Position numbers and translations under genes: made by a program. A stretch of DNA of 64,000 nt from Myxocyprinus asiaticus (Eukaryota; Chordata; Actinopteri; Cypriniformes; Catostomidae), in contig NC_059393.1 in the NCBI RefSeq assembly GCF_019703515.2, positions 13,046,001 to 13,110,000 on the forward strand, read 5' to 3'. The notes under the pieces are model-generated. The model was not told the DNA's origin, searched no databases, and saw only the letters and a program-made list of their open reading frames with translations. Within the stretch, counting starts at the first letter, position 1. Each line of letters opens with the position of its first letter. Below, one piece after another: positions 11,831-43,500 of the stretch.

Positions 11831-12275
11831 TAGTGCACTCATGCCTTCCATTGGTTGCAGGAGGTGCATTAGGAGGGACGTGGACTACAGCTGTAGGCAA
11901 AGTGTCCTATAGTGTGAGGTTGAGGGAGGGCGAGACACTCGTCACACTCCGCGAACAAGCTGCCCATGTTTATTTACTAACGTCGGAACGCTTGGTTAAT
12001 TTAAAACACGTTTAAGTATCGTTAGGGACGAGGGGCAGTTTGAACTTCAAATGCCCTACATGAACAACACATTCGCGAGAGCGGCTGGTAATCGCTAATC
12101 ATAAATTGTCATCAAGGAGTGACTTATATCGGGTTTGTTGGCTCACCGTGGACGAGTTGAGCTTGTTTGGCCATCGAACAAACGGCGTCCGTGCACCGAA
12201 CTAACGAAAGACAATACTCCGAAGTTGTTTGTGACTGTTGCTTTCCGAAAACAGTTTGCTACTTGTTTTCGGAAT
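11830..12275 (+). promoter_or_regulatory. cdc34: cdc34 promoter and 5'UTR region
   Basis: CpG dinucleotides become frequent relative to the AT-rich flanks. A CCATTGG box (11848-11854) is present and no TATA box is evident, which fits a housekeeping-type promoter. The transcription start cannot be placed. The frame upstream of ATG 12276 is open for about 140 nt but contains no in-frame ATG. Confidence 0.5.
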
Positions 12276-32046
<19,771 letters not shown>

Positions 32047-32276
32047 CAACCAGACCCATGTTTTCCAAAACTGATCTCTCCACGCCCCTGTACCCATTTT
32101 GGTTTCGTTGTTTTTAGTTTGCTTCGAAAAGGAGTGTTCTAGTTATTTTGTCCATTTCTGTATCAGACGTCTGAAGTTCCCTGACAGTTAGTTTTGTCTG
32201 GTTTTTGGGGCAGATGGGTTTCAGCTAATCAGTGCTCAAGAGCCCAGCTAAGTGCATACATGCTTATAAAGGATCA

Positions 32277-32282
32277 AATAAA
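32277..32282 (+). promoter_or_regulatory. Candidate poly(A) signal, cdc34 proximal
   Basis: AATAAA 231 nt after the stop codon. Confidence 0.45.
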
Positions 32283-32890
32283 CAACTTGCCTATCCAAAG
32301 CATGTTGGTGCCTGATCTCAGGTTTTCAATGTATGTGGAAAAAAAGCATTGCCATCTTGGAGGGGATAAAAAGTAGCTAATACACATTCTCAGGGCTACT
32401 TTAATTTCTTTAAACCACAATCCATTATATACGGGTTGTAGTACTTGCAAATTATGTGTGGGATTTCTCCACGTTATCAAGAAGGGAATTTTCTCAGTAG
32501 TTGATTTATCAAACATAGCTCATACCTTTCTACGCTGACTCCTTCCATTGGTCTTTAATTTGTTTCATTTTATCCTCAAACACACCTATAATGTTTTGTT
32601 CGATTTTAAGGGGGTGGCAAGGTAGATTTGTGCATTCGGAACTTCTTTGCTTTATTTAGCTACTTTGTTGAGGGAATTTTAATTTTATGTATCTTTTTTT
32701 ATTTTAAGCCTTGTGGTGACTTATTTGGAAGCTCAAAACTTCCTCAGGAAAACAGAGTTTGAGAGGTTGGGGTGTTTATGGCTGACCCATTAAACCCTTT
32801 TATAAAATTATATGCACACGGGTATTTTGGGTCACTTTCCCTTGTTTTTTTTCTTTTTTGGTATGCTTTGTAAATCTAATTTAAATTCTC

Positions 32891-32896
32891 AATAAA
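32891..32896 (+). promoter_or_regulatory. Candidate poly(A) signal, cdc34 distal
   Basis: AATAAA followed by a GTTTTGTTTCG-rich stretch, about 850 nt after the stop; a typical context for a main cleavage site. Confidence 0.5.
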
Positions 32897-32964
32897 GATC
32901 TTTATTAGAATTGTTTTGTTTCGATGATGTGCACATTGATGCATATATAATATATATACACACA

Positions 32965-34170
32965 CACTGGCGTATAATGTACAGATTTAGCTCTTATGGA
33001 AAGAAATTGGTACTTTTATTCGCCAAAGTGGCATTCAACTGATCACAATGTATAGTCAGGACATTAATAAAGTGAAAAATTACTATTACAATTTGAAAAA
33101 AACTTAAACTACTTCAAAAAGTTCTCATCAAAAAAATCCTCCACGTGCAGCAATGACAGCTTTGCAGATCCTTGGCATTCTAGCTGTCAGTTTGTCCAGA
33201 TACTCGGGTGACATTTCACCCCACACTTCCTGTAACACTTGCCATAGATGTGACTGTCTTGTCGGGCACTTCTCATGCACCTTACAGCTGATCCCACAAA
33301 AGCTCAATGGGGTTAAGATCTGTAACACTCTTTTCCAATTATCTGTTGTCCAATGTCTGTTTCTTTGCCCACTCTAACCTTTTCTTTTTGTTTTTCTGTT
33401 TCAAAAGTGGCTTTTTCTTTGCAATTCTTCCCATAAGGCCTGCACCCCTGAGTCTTCTCTTTACTGTTGTACATGAAACTGGTGTTGAGCGGGTAGAATT
33501 CAATGAAGCTGTCAGCTGAGGACATGTGAGGCGTCTGTTTCTCAGACTAGAGACTCTGATGTACTTATCCTCTTGTTTAGTTGTACATCTGGCCTTCCAC
33601 ATCTCTTTCTGTCCTTGTTAGAGCCAGTTGTCCTTTGTCTTTGAAGACTGTAGTGTACGCATTTGTATGAAATCTTCAGTTTTTTGGCCATTTCAAGCAT
33701 TGTATAGCCTTCATTCCTCAAAACAATGATTGACTGACTAGTTTCCAGAGAAAGCTGTTTCTTTTTTTGCCATTTTTGACCTAATATTGACCTTAAGACA
33801 TGTCAGTCTATTGCATACTGTGGCAACTCAAAAACAAACACAAAGACAATGTTAAGCTTCATTTAATGAACCAAATATCTTTCAGCTGTGTTTGATATAA
33901 TGGCAAGTGATTTTCTAGTATCAAATTATTATCAATGTAGCATGATTACTCAAGGATAACGTGTTGGAGTGATGGCTGCTGGAAATGGGGCCTGTCTAGA
34001 TTTGATCAAAAATGACTTTTTTCAAATAGTGATGGTGCTACTGATTTTACATCAGTAATGTCCTGACTATACTTTGTGATCAGTTGAATGCCACTTTGGT
34101 GAATTAAAGTACCAATTTCCTTCTGAAACAGCAAAATCTGAACATTATTCCAAACTTTTGGCTGCCAGTG
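32965..34170 (-). mobile_element. Tc1/mariner deletion derivative, copy A2
   Basis: The right end CCAAACTTTTGGCTGCCAGTG is followed by TA; the left end CACTGGCG..TAATGTACAG lies in a CA/TA tract. Same family and opposite orientation to A1 (5601-6628), with the same missing internal segment. It keeps the 3' part lost from A1 (EYLDKLTARMPRICKAVIAARGG). Confidence 0.87.
33128..33773 (-). pseudogene. Tc1-like transposase relic (A2)
   Basis: The start corresponds to CAT at 33771-33773. Blocks are LRNEGYTMLEMAK-like HTH, then KARCTTKQEDKYIRVSSLRNR, LTCPQLTASLN, VKRRLRGAGLMGRIAKKKPL and WAKKQTLDNR, a stop, then directly LEKSVTDLNPIELLWD and the C-terminal MPRICKAVIAARGGFF. Catalytic centre deleted. 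Confidence 0.85.
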
Positions 34171-36690
34171 TACATACATACACTGTGTATTATACACATG
34201 CAGTGACCTCAAATTATTTGCACCATATTAGATAAAATATCAAACAAAGTGGCATTTTATTTTACAGAAAGATAGCATAAGCAAACTTCAAAATATTCAG
34301 AACATTTTACAAACCGATTTAGGTTTTAGAATGATACCACTATGAATAAACTATAACACAAGACATGGCAGTGTCTCATTTGGAAGGCTGCGTCTTCCGG
34401 AGGTCGCATTTGTCTCGTTTCAGAAAAGCGAGTAGGACACTTCGAATACAGCCTTTGAATGCGACCTTTCACAGGAATTTGGAGGATGCTTGAGGTTTAT
34501 CCTTCATGGGCATTCACAACCCACAATTCTTCAACAGAAATGTCAAAAAAACAAATGATGCCAATTTGCCCATAAATATGATGTTCAAACAGATATAACA
34601 TTTACTGTAATTAATACTGAAGAATGGTAGTGATCGAATCGATTTTGGATGAGAACAGACCAATATATAACTCCTTTCTTACCGTACATCTTGCAATTGC
34701 AGTCTCTGGGCACGATCATGATTTCAAGCTCTATTACACTTCCTAGTGCTTGACACATGAGATGGGGCTATAGGAGGTGATCGTGCTTGAAATACACTAT
34801 AGATGTCAAGATTTATAGTGGAAAAGGAGTTATATTTTGGTCTGTTCTCACCCGAAACTGATTGGGTCGCTTCATGACATGGATTTAACCACTGGAGTCG
34901 TGTGGATTACTTTTATGCTGCCTTTATGTGTTTTTTGGAGCTTCCAAATTTTGGCCACCATTCACTTGCATTGTATGGTCCTACAGAGCTGAAATATTCT
35001 TCTAAAAATCTTCAATTGTGTTCAGCTGAAGAAAGAAAGTCACACAAAAATGAAAATTCTCTCATCATTTACTCACCCTCGTGTCATCCCAGATGTGTAT
35101 GACTGTCTGTCTTCAGCAGAACACAAATTAAGATTTGAGAAATGAGAGAATTTTCATTTCTGGGTGACCTATCACCTTTAAGTGCCCAAATATTTACGGA
35201 GCCACTCTATATAGTGCCATATACAAATTTTGCCACTCGAGGGCAGTGTAGGGCTACTTATTGTTATAGTGTTAATACACTTATCAGTCCAGTCAGACCA
35301 TTCCTTATAGGATTTGCCTTTTATGTGTCTGAACCTGTCTGAACTCAAAATGTGGAACTTTTGGTTTAAACTTTCAACATTGTATTTAAAGTAAATGTAA
35401 CCATGCCTTAATGGCTCAAAATGTATTTAGTTCTGTGTTTGAATAAGCAACCATAGTTGTAGCCTATCTGATTTATAAAGTCATTGCCATCTTAACATTT
35501 TTATGATGTATTAGAGGCCAAAAGGGAGGGGGGACCCTGCAGCTCTTTTGTGTTGCTAAGTTAAAGCCCCATACTTTGCAGTTCCATTCAAGTGTAGAAA
35601 AGGCTCAAATGAGATGGTCACTCCTTCAGCACCCAAGAATAGATTTGAAGGATTAATTTGCATCTAAAAGGCATAAATCTTGATCATACTTAGGGTGTAG
35701 GTGGTGTTCCCTAGACTGAATGAGGAATGAATAAAATTTGCTACAGCAGTCGCATGCCAAGAGCTATTATGAAGGGCCTTTGACAACACGCCGCTATCGT
35801 TTGGATTTTTGCTGCTCAATTATGATGTCGACAGACCTGACTTGAAGGTCAGCTAAAATTAAAGGTCTTTGATTGGAGGCACCAGAGTGATCTAGCTGAA
35901 ATCTATCTTCATGAGAAGTGATGCCGTGAGATTTTTTAAGCTAATAGCCCCCAAAAAGTAGGAAAAAATAAATAAATCTCCCCTTACAAAAACCAACAAA
36001 GAATACACTTCACATTCAGACTTGCTGATTACAAGTAATGCTTCTTTATAGATAGAACTACTGTATATAAAGCCCTGTAGACATTGTAGCATCCTTATAC
36101 AAACATAATAGGGTCTTGCCCAACAGACAACAAGTGTTCCTCTCACCCACTCTTCAACTGCTGCAGATTGGCAGGTCGAGCGATTCAGAGAGGGTGTAGG
36201 GTAAAAACTTCAAGTCTCCAAGAAGGGTAAGTGTGTCGCTGTCACCAAGGAAACCAATGACAGGGAATGAAGTGTAACAATAAACCCTACTGTGAAATTA
36301 GTGTGTGAGTGTGTTTATTCCCTTTCCCTTTCCCCACACTTTGCGTTTGTCAAAGAACATGAATGGAGCCATGTGAGCTCTACATAACTTGTTGAAACAC
36401 AGAGTACCCTGAACCTTTTTGCTGTCCATTTCTGAGATTTTTCCATTTTTCAGGTCAAGCCTGTTTTCTTATTATTCTTGATCCTTTTTTCCATTCTCAA
36501 GTCAGAACCATCCATCCAAATGCTTGAAATAGATACACAAAGTGAGACCGTGTAATGTCCCTTGACATGACTTTGTACATGTACTTGTGAATGACTAGTT
36601 GATGAATAAGTCCCATCTGTGAATAGATGGTCTGCTCTTGTGATCATCTGTGTTGTCTCGGCTGTCTGAAAATTGTTCCATTAAATTCAT
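34171..36690. other. Intergenic DNA between cdc34 and the satellite array
   Basis: Contains a GGAAGGCTGCGTCTTCCGGAGG repeat fragment (about 34375-34500) and an 'AAAATGAAAATTCTCTCATC' repeat near 35040-35182. The rest is AT-rich with no gene. Confidence 0.55.
35035..35182. repeat. AAAGGTGATAG/CACCC...AAAATGAAAATTCTC MITE remnant
   Basis: The left ACAAAAATGAAAATTCTCTC is complementary to the right GAGAGAATTTTCATTTCTGGG, forming a compact inverted-repeat unit of the AAAGGAATAGTTCACCC family. Confidence 0.55.
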
Positions 36691-36705
36691 TTGTATGACA
36701 AATAT

Positions 36706-38335
36706 GCCACCCATCCACATTGAAACGCCATTTTCTTTAAACATAAACTGAGCATTTAGAAAACACTCTCCATTACTACATGCTTTGGAAAACGATGATG
36801 TTAGGAAACTGAAGACGAAGTATTCAATCGAATGACACGTCCACACTAATATGTTTTTGTTGGAAATTGCATGAATTTAGTTATGATTATGCCACCCATC
36901 CACACTGAAGTGCCATTTTCATCTACCGAAAACGGAGCGTTTAGAAAACACTCTCCATTACTGCATGCTTTGGAAAACGATGACGTTAGGAAACTGAAGA
37001 TGGAGTTTTCAAACGAACAGCACATCCACAAACGTTTTAGTTTGAAAATGCATTGATTTCGCTACTGTAATGCCTCTCATCCACACTAAAACACCACTTC
37101 CCTCCATGGAAAGTGGAGCGTTTCAAAAAGACACCATTAATGCATGCTTTGGAAAACTATTACATTAAGAAGCTGAGGACAAAATTTGAAACGAAGAACA
37201 CACCCACACTAACACATTTTCGTTGGAAAACGTATTGATTTACCTACTTTTATGGCTCTCATCAGTACTGAAAACAGAGCCTTTTGAAAACACGCTTCAG
37301 TATCGCATACTTAGAAAACGATGACGTTAGGAAACTGAAGATGAAGTATTCAAACGAATGATACGTCCACACTAATACATTTTGTTGGAAATCACATGAA
37401 TTTTGTTAACTTTACGCCATCCATCCACACAGAAACGCCATTTTCTTCTACCAAAAACAGAGCGTTTAGAAAACACTCTTCATTACTGCATGCTTTGGAA
37501 AACGCTGACATTAGCAAACTGAAGACGAAGTATTCAGTCGAATGACACATCCACACTAACACATTTTCGTTGGAAATTGCATTATTTTTGTTACATTTAT
37601 ACCACCCATCCACACTGAAACGCCATTTCCCTCTACCGAAAATGGAGCGTTTAGAAAACACTCTCCATTACTACATGCTTTGGAAAACGCTGACGTTAGA
37701 AAACTGAAGATGAAGTATTCAGTCTAATGGCACGTCCACACTAATACGTTTTCGTTAGAAATTGCATGAATTTAGTTATGATTATGCCACCCATCCACAC
37801 TGAAACGTCATTTTCCTCTACCGAAAACGGAGCGTTTAGAAAACACTCTCCATTACTGCATGCTTTGGAAAACGATGATGTTAGGAAACTGAAGACGAAG
37901 TATTCAATCGAATGACACATCCACACTAACACATTTTCGTTGGAAATTGCATTATTTTCGTTACATTTACGCCACCCATCCACACTGAAACGGCATTTTC
38001 TTCTACCAAAAACAGAGTGTTTAGAAAACACTCTCCATTACTGCATGCTTTGGAAAACGATGACGTTAGGAAACTGAAGACAGAGTTTTCAAACAAGGAA
38101 AATATCTACATGTATTTAAGCTTGAAAATGCATTGATTTAGCTACTTTTACGCCTCTCATCGTTACTGAAACGCCGCTTTCCCCCATGGAAATGTTTCAA
38201 AAAGACTCTCCATTAACGCATGCTTTGAAACATTATGTCGTTAGGAAATCAAATAGGGAGTTTTCAAGCATAAACTGATTTGTATGGGTATGTGGCGTAA
38301 GACAACAAATACAGATCTGACAGCTACAGGTCACT
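36706..38335. repeat. Tandem repeat array, nine ~182-185-bp units
   Basis: The phrase GCC(A/T)C(C/T)CATC(C)ACA.TGAAACGCC recurs at 36706, 36891, 37072, 37254, 37416, 37601, 37786, 37971 and 38152. Spacing is 185, 181, 182, 162, 185, 185, 185, 181. Two unit types alternate: type A (GCCACCCATC) and type B (GCCTCTCATC). Each carries AAAACACTCTCCATTACTGC and GCATGCTTTGGAAAACGATGACG. Minus-strand ORFs of 60-96 codons come from the repeat itself and are not counted as genes. Confidence 0.88.
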
Positions 38336-39130
38336 ATCAAAACCAATGAAATATATGTTAGCTAAATTCTTACCCTGAGCCTGGTTCATTTCTGATCTTA
38401 AGTTACATCCTTACATTACATGAGCTTTAAATATTAAATGCACCAAGGATATTATTCCTTGAAATATTACATTTAAACCAGTTTGCTTAAATGTATTTAT
38501 TTGCAAAGTAGTCCATAATTCGATATCTTATCTATTGTTGGAGCCCCATGCAGCACCACCCCTTGGTTTCTTTCCACCCTCGGGTCACTATTTGGAACCC
38601 ATTCTATTTCTGCTCCTGTAAAAATCTATTTGTTGCCATAGATATGGCAAGGTCTCCAGGGAAACCAATGGCCAGAACGTGGCAGAAGATAGGCAAGTGA
38701 TTCAAATTAAATTAAGTCAAGTGCCTTTGTGCACCACTGACTTCACTTTTCCGGAACACTCAATTTAAGCAATGACTGAGCAACTAACAAGCACGATGAT
38801 GGAGGGCTTATTTTGTATAAGGACAGATTTAATCAACTTCAGAATTCACTGTCTGATTGAAGGTTGCTCAGAGCTTGTTATAGCTACTTAAATGAGGCAA
38901 TTACAGCAATAGGCAGCAATAAACCTTAACATGACTTTTTAATTTAAAATATTGCAATATATAAACTGAGGCAATTTTGCAAACAATATTTCAGACCATA
39001 TAAATTAAATAGGTTCAGCTGCTGTACAGTTTCATAACCCAGTAATCAGCTCTGATTGTTTGCAGTGGTTAGATTCGAGCGATCGATACAGCTCAAATTA
39101 TCGCGACTCGGATCGGAAGCGCATCGTGTC
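38336..39130. other. Upstream region of c2cd4c
   Basis: No repeat or ORF recognised. It is a candidate proximal enhancer region, with low-complexity AT stretches up to 39000 and CpG-bearing sequence from 39070. Confidence 0.4.
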
Positions 39131-39200
39131 CTCTGATTGGCTCATTCAGGCGCGCGCGTCTGCTGCGGGGCTATAAATGTGCAACAGGCGACACACTGAT
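39131..39200 (+). promoter_or_regulatory. c2cd4c: c2cd4c core promoter
   Basis: An inverted CCAAT box (ATTGG, 39136-39140) lies 32 bp before a TATA box (TATAAA, 39172-39177), within a GC-richer island (CGCGCGCGTC). The expected start is 25-35 bp downstream, near 39200. Confidence 0.65.
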
Positions 39201-39201
39201 G

Positions 39202-39288
39202 TGAAGCTCTCGCCGCTGCGTGAGGGAGAGAAACACTGAAGTGCCTGGAAAGGTGCATACTCTGTGAGGAAAATCCTATCATAATCCA
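39202..39288 (+). other. c2cd4c: c2cd4c noncoding first exon
   Basis: It runs from the predicted start to a consensus donor (CCA|GTAAGT at 39289). It contains no ATG, so translation would begin in the next exon. The link to c2cd4c rests on strand, distance and the acceptor at 43459-43460; no transcript is available here. Confidence 0.6.
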
Positions 39289-39835
39289 GTAAGTAATTTA
39301 CTATTACTGCCACAGTTATAAAAGTTAACTTTTAACAAACTTCATGAATGATTGGTGTAGACTTAATAGGTTATATTTTACAAATAATAACAGTAGATGA
39401 TTGATGGGCAATATTTTCCTTATCAAATGGAGAATATGATATGATCTAACGCTTTATCTTTCTTTTTTTTTCTTTTTTTTTCTTTTTTAAATAACTTTTG
39501 ATTATACTACAAAACAACCCCTATATTTTAAAGCAGCAGTAACCGATATATTTGTCTTGTTTTACAGTATTTTAATTTATTTTTTTACTTTAAATTTAGT
39601 GAGTACATCTGCCAGTAGAACAACACAAAATTAAATGTTGTATTCCCTATATAGCCTATATATTCTGATGCATTAACTTTTTCTGAAAATAAGTCCTAGA
39701 CATCTTGCAATATTGCGTAAATATTGGATTTTTGCAGAGTGGGATGATCATTAAACTACATTATCTTCTTTATACAGCCATAAGATAAGTTTCATGATTT
39801 GTAAAAAAATTCCTGATCATCTTTTTTTTATATTA

Positions 39836-39853
39836 TTATTATTATTATTATTT
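39836..39853. repeat. (ATT)n microsatellite
   Basis: Six ATT/TTA units in the c2cd4c intron. Confidence 0.8.
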
Positions 39854-40454
39854 ATACCTTGTTTATTTCCCGGGAAGGATTGAAAGCAGCTATAATTTAA
39901 TGTTTCTCAACGTATCTGATAGCAAAGTCGTTCTTTTTAATGAACTGCGTGAATTCGCTGTGTATAAATACAGTGCACATCAGTTTTTACAGAAGTTGAG
40001 TTTTAAATGAGACAGACTCGACGCAACCTGTTGCTCGAATCTAATATTCAGTCCCAGTTTTGGATATTTGACAGATGAATTCTGTCAATACGCTCAGTTT
40101 TTCTTTTTAGTCAGATTAAATCATTCTAAATGGCAAATCATCAAGGCATTGTCTCCAGTATACAGTATGCTGTCAGGCAAAAGCTCACAAACTCTCTTCA
40201 ACACTGATTATTTTGCATGTCTTCTTTGTTTTCGTCGTATTTTCTTCGATTTAAAAATTACATCAATAGTAATTTTGCTAAAGGATTTATGCTTGTTTGT
40301 ATTTTTCAGTTAATTTGTTTAATTAGGCTTTACAAATTAAATATAGACTCACTCAGTGGTGCAAAAAGTACTCAGAAATTATACTCAAGTGAAAGTATGG
40401 ATACTGAGTGGAAATTTTACACAATTAAAAGTCCAAGTGTCTAGCCAAAAACAT

Positions 40455-40705
40455 ATACTCTCCCCAATTTGGAATGTTCAATTCCCAATGCGCTCTAAAT
40501 CCTCGTGGTGGTGTAGTGACTCGCCTCAATCTGGGTGGGGGGCACGAATCTCAGTTGCCTCTGTGTCTGAGACTGTCAACACGTGCATCTTATCGCGTGG
40601 TTTGTTGAGCACGCTACCGCGGAGACCTAGTGCGTGTGGAGGCTTCACACTATTCTCTGCAGCATCCACGCACAACTCGCCACGCGCCCCACCGAGTGGA
40701 GGCTT
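40455..40705. repeat. SINE-like dispersed repeat
   Basis: A GC-rich block (CCAATTTGGAATGTTCAATT ... GTGGAGGCTTCACACTATTC ... CGCCCCACCGAGTGG) with an internal near-duplication of GTGTGGAGGCTTCAC / GAGTGGAGGCTTCAC. Its character is that of a common cyprinid repeat. Class uncertain. Confidence 0.45.
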
Positions 40706-41768
40706 CACGCTATTTATTGAGCACATTTAAAAACAACAGAAGTTGACCCAAAGTGCTTTACAGATCAAACAAATAAATATACAAGGACAGAGTTATATAT
40801 ATATATAATAAATAAATACCTTTAAATACAGCATCGTGTATTTACCTATTTCAACATATTCAAGGATCTATTCAAAAGCTAAAGAATAAAAATACGTTTT
40901 CAAAGAAGATTTAAAAAATGGCTAATGATGAACCTGACCTCACATGGAATGGGAGACTGTTTTAGAGATTAGGACCTACCACAGAAAAGGCACGATCGCC
41001 CTTAGATCTATAGCGACAATGAGGAACCATCAGTAGAAGTTGATCAGAAGACCTGAGCACTCTAGTGGAGGAGTAAGGGACGAGAAGGTCGCTGATATAT
41101 TGGGGCACGAGACCAGATAGTGCCTTGTAGACATAAATCAGAATTTTAAAATCGAACCCAAATTTCACGGGTAGCCAGTGTAGAGATGCTAAAACAGGGG
41201 AACTGTGATCCCTCTTTCTTGACCCTGTTAAGAGCCTAGCTGCTGCATTTTGAACCAGCTGTAGGGGAGATAACGCAGTTTAAGGGAGACCAATGTACAA
41301 TGTGTAACTATAGTTTAACCTTGATTAAATTAGTGAGTGGATCACAATTTCCATGTCTTTGCTGGAAAGAAAATGTTTTACTTTAGCGACAGATCTCAGG
41401 TGGAAAAAGCTACCCTTGACAACAGCACTGATCTGCTTATCGAAAAGTAATGAGGAGAAGAAAAGTTTAGATTTACAGAAAATATCTTTTAGATAGGAGG
41501 CAAACCACTGGAGGCATCCAGGGTATGGATGCCAACATACACTCAAGACGACTGAGAAGAATATTATGGTCGATAGTGTCAAACTGAGGTCTAATAAAAC
41601 TAAGACAACAGGTGAACCTGAATCCATGGAGAGAAAAATATAATTAGTGACCTTCAGCAATGCAGATTCGGTTCTGTACAAGGGTCTGAAACCAGACTGA
41701 AATGTATCTAAAATGTTAAATGTATTTAGATTAGCTTTAGAGTAAAGCTCACGTGTAATCAACCACAA
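40706..41768 (-). mobile_element. Non-LTR retrotransposon (LINE) 3' fragment
   Basis: The minus strand reads FQSGFRPLYRTESALLKVTN and VVLVLLDLS (RT domain, followed by a frameshift where AFDTVDH-like residues should be), then SYLKD. Further downstream is FKILIYVYKALSGLVPQYIS, LLVPYSSTRVLRSSD and GDRAFSVVGPNL, the C-terminal block of L2/CR1/Rex1-group elements. The tail AAGTGCTTTACAG..AT-rich follows near 40750. Truncated at 5' and interrupted; a fossil. Confidence 0.85.
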
Positions 41769-43460
41769 TTTTATTTTGCAATAACATTGCCACAGTCATG
41801 CAATGTTTGTTGCACTCACGAATTGCGATGTCAGAGCACCCAGCCGCTTGAGACATAGAGGAAGATAAAAAAAACATTCAAATAAAGCTTTGAAGAAAGT
41901 TAGTTATGTTGTTGGTTTTGTGAATTGTTTTCTGAGGTTTGCTACCAAACCTTGCTGTTGAGCAGATGGATGAGTTCAATAAAATTCATAATTAATATTT
42001 ACTCAGATTCCATTATTTGTATTATCGGTATTATTATCATTATCATTGCTGGTTTTATAGTTATTATTATAATTAATAGTTACAACAACAACAATAATAA
42101 CAATTCAGCAAATAGGGAGTAGAAATTCATAGTTATGATTTAATATGAAGGCAAGTGTAGAAATTAATGACATTTACACATTTAATTACAAAAGCCTTAT
42201 ATATTTGCAATGTGAATGATCAGTTTTGACTTCATAACTATCCAATCTGTAAAAGTAGCAGACATTTAGGGCAAAAACCATCAGTGTTTCTCACTTCGTG
42301 CTCATAGTTTTGAATGAATACATCACATTCAGTTGGGCTGTCACATATGGTCTAGTCACCCAAATATTTCAGCGTATCCAAAGCTCAAATATGATCTGAA
42401 ATTCCACCTCTGCAGATAATTGGAACTCCACGCAGCCACCGTGTGACACTCCATTTGAAATGACCGACCTCTGGTCTGTCATCTGTTGTTTGTCGGATGC
42501 AGTGAAAAGGCGGCTTCAGTCCAGTAAGACGAAAGGAAATTATCTGCAAAAATTTAATGAGTACTTTTCAAGTTTAGATAAAATTGTAAAGAGTAAAAAG
42601 TACTATTTTTTTTTTTTTTTTTTTTTTTCCTTTGGAAATGTAATTAAGTAAAAGTACAATTATTCCATTTAAATTGCATTCAAATAAAGTACAAATCCCA
42701 AAAAATAATACTTAAGTATTTTTACTCAATTACATGCACCTTGTCTAGTCTAAAGTTTAGCAATCAGGATTTTTAAATGATAAAGTGACTTTGTATTGAA
42801 TGTTGATCTTTACACTAAAAATGCGGTAACATACATTAGCAGGTTGTATTAAAGTATTCAAGAATGGTAGCACTTCACAATAAGGTTGTATTTGTAAGTA
42901 CTATAAGCAATAGGAATCATGATTTAACAATGAGCAATATTTTAAATAGCACATATTAATTTTGGTTAATGTTGAGAAAAATATAATTGTTCATTGTAAG
43001 TTCATGTTAGTTCCTAATGCATTAACTTGTTAATGTATACAACTTTAACAAAAGTAAAAAAAAAAAAATAAAAAAAAAATTATATGTCCAAATATGAACA
43101 TTAATCAAAGAGCTTTTCATCGATAGTGTTAGTGCTACTAAGGTAGTTAACTAATGTTAATAAATACAACCTTATTGTAAAGTGTTGCTGACTGAATGTA
43201 CCTGACTACAATAGTAAAAACAAATGTTAAGGATCAGATCATGGTAGAAACGGCTCCTTAAGGTAACAACTGTAGAGTTCCACTTTTTATAGTCAGTGTA
43301 CGCTTTACATATATGACTTTCATATTCATTTATGAGACCATTCATATTGCACTGGTACATTTGTTTTGTATTGGCAAACCACAAGGCATCATTAGCTAGC
43401 TTGTGTCTTTTATAAGTAAATGAGGCTCATCGTTGAACACTCTGTTGCTTGTGGTTCCAG

Positions 43461-43500
43461 ACGACAGCTCATCACCCTGTGGGTTAAGCCCAGAGGGATC
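43461..43500 (+). other. c2cd4c: c2cd4c 5'UTR in coding exon
   Basis: A 40-nt stretch from the acceptor to ATG 43501. The frame is open upstream to ATG 43420, but that ATG would lie in the intron, so it is not used if the acceptor is correct. Confidence 0.6.

Larger units (their letters stand above)
32047..32940 (+). other. cdc34: cdc34 3'UTR (probable)
   Basis: Repeat-free sequence after the stop with candidate AATAAA signals at 32277-32282 and 32891-32896. It ends just before the A2 Tc1 copy. Noncoding small ORFs only. Confidence 0.6.
40350..42740. mobile_element. 'AAGTACTCA' repeat split by SINE/LINE sequences
   Basis: The left part GGTGCAAAAAGTACTCAGAA (about 40355) and right part AGTAAAAGTAC...AAGTATTTTTACTCAATTAC (about 42640-42735) look like the two ends of one DNA repeat with complementary termini. 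Inserted sequences occupy about 40440-41770. Exact ends not determined. Confidence 0.4.
39289..43460 (+). other. c2cd4c intron (4.2 kb)
   Basis: GTAAGT to TGTGGTTCCAG. It holds repeats: a pair of 'AAAAGTACT..ACTCAAGT' fragments (about 40350-40440 and 42520-42740), a SINE-like repeat and a LINE fragment between them, and poly-T and ATT tracts. Confidence 0.65.

Noticed and set aside
12135..12275. In-frame upstream extension of CDC34
   Set aside because: The frame is open but has no ATG before 12276, and the translated extension is unlike the family.
36846..38031. Several similar minus-strand ORFs (60-96 codons) with shared protein sequence
   Set aside because: They arise from the DNA repeat. 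The unit length is not a multiple of three, no start or splice context repeats, and there is no known domain.
36706..38335. Regular spacing suggesting a CRISPR-like array
   Set aside because: The whole ~182-185-bp unit repeats, without short repeats plus unique spacers, in a vertebrate genome. It is an ordinary tandem repeat.
43420..43500. ATG 43420 as the C2CD4C start
   Set aside because: A good splice acceptor lies at 43459-43460, and the 27 extra residues do not resemble the family N-terminus.
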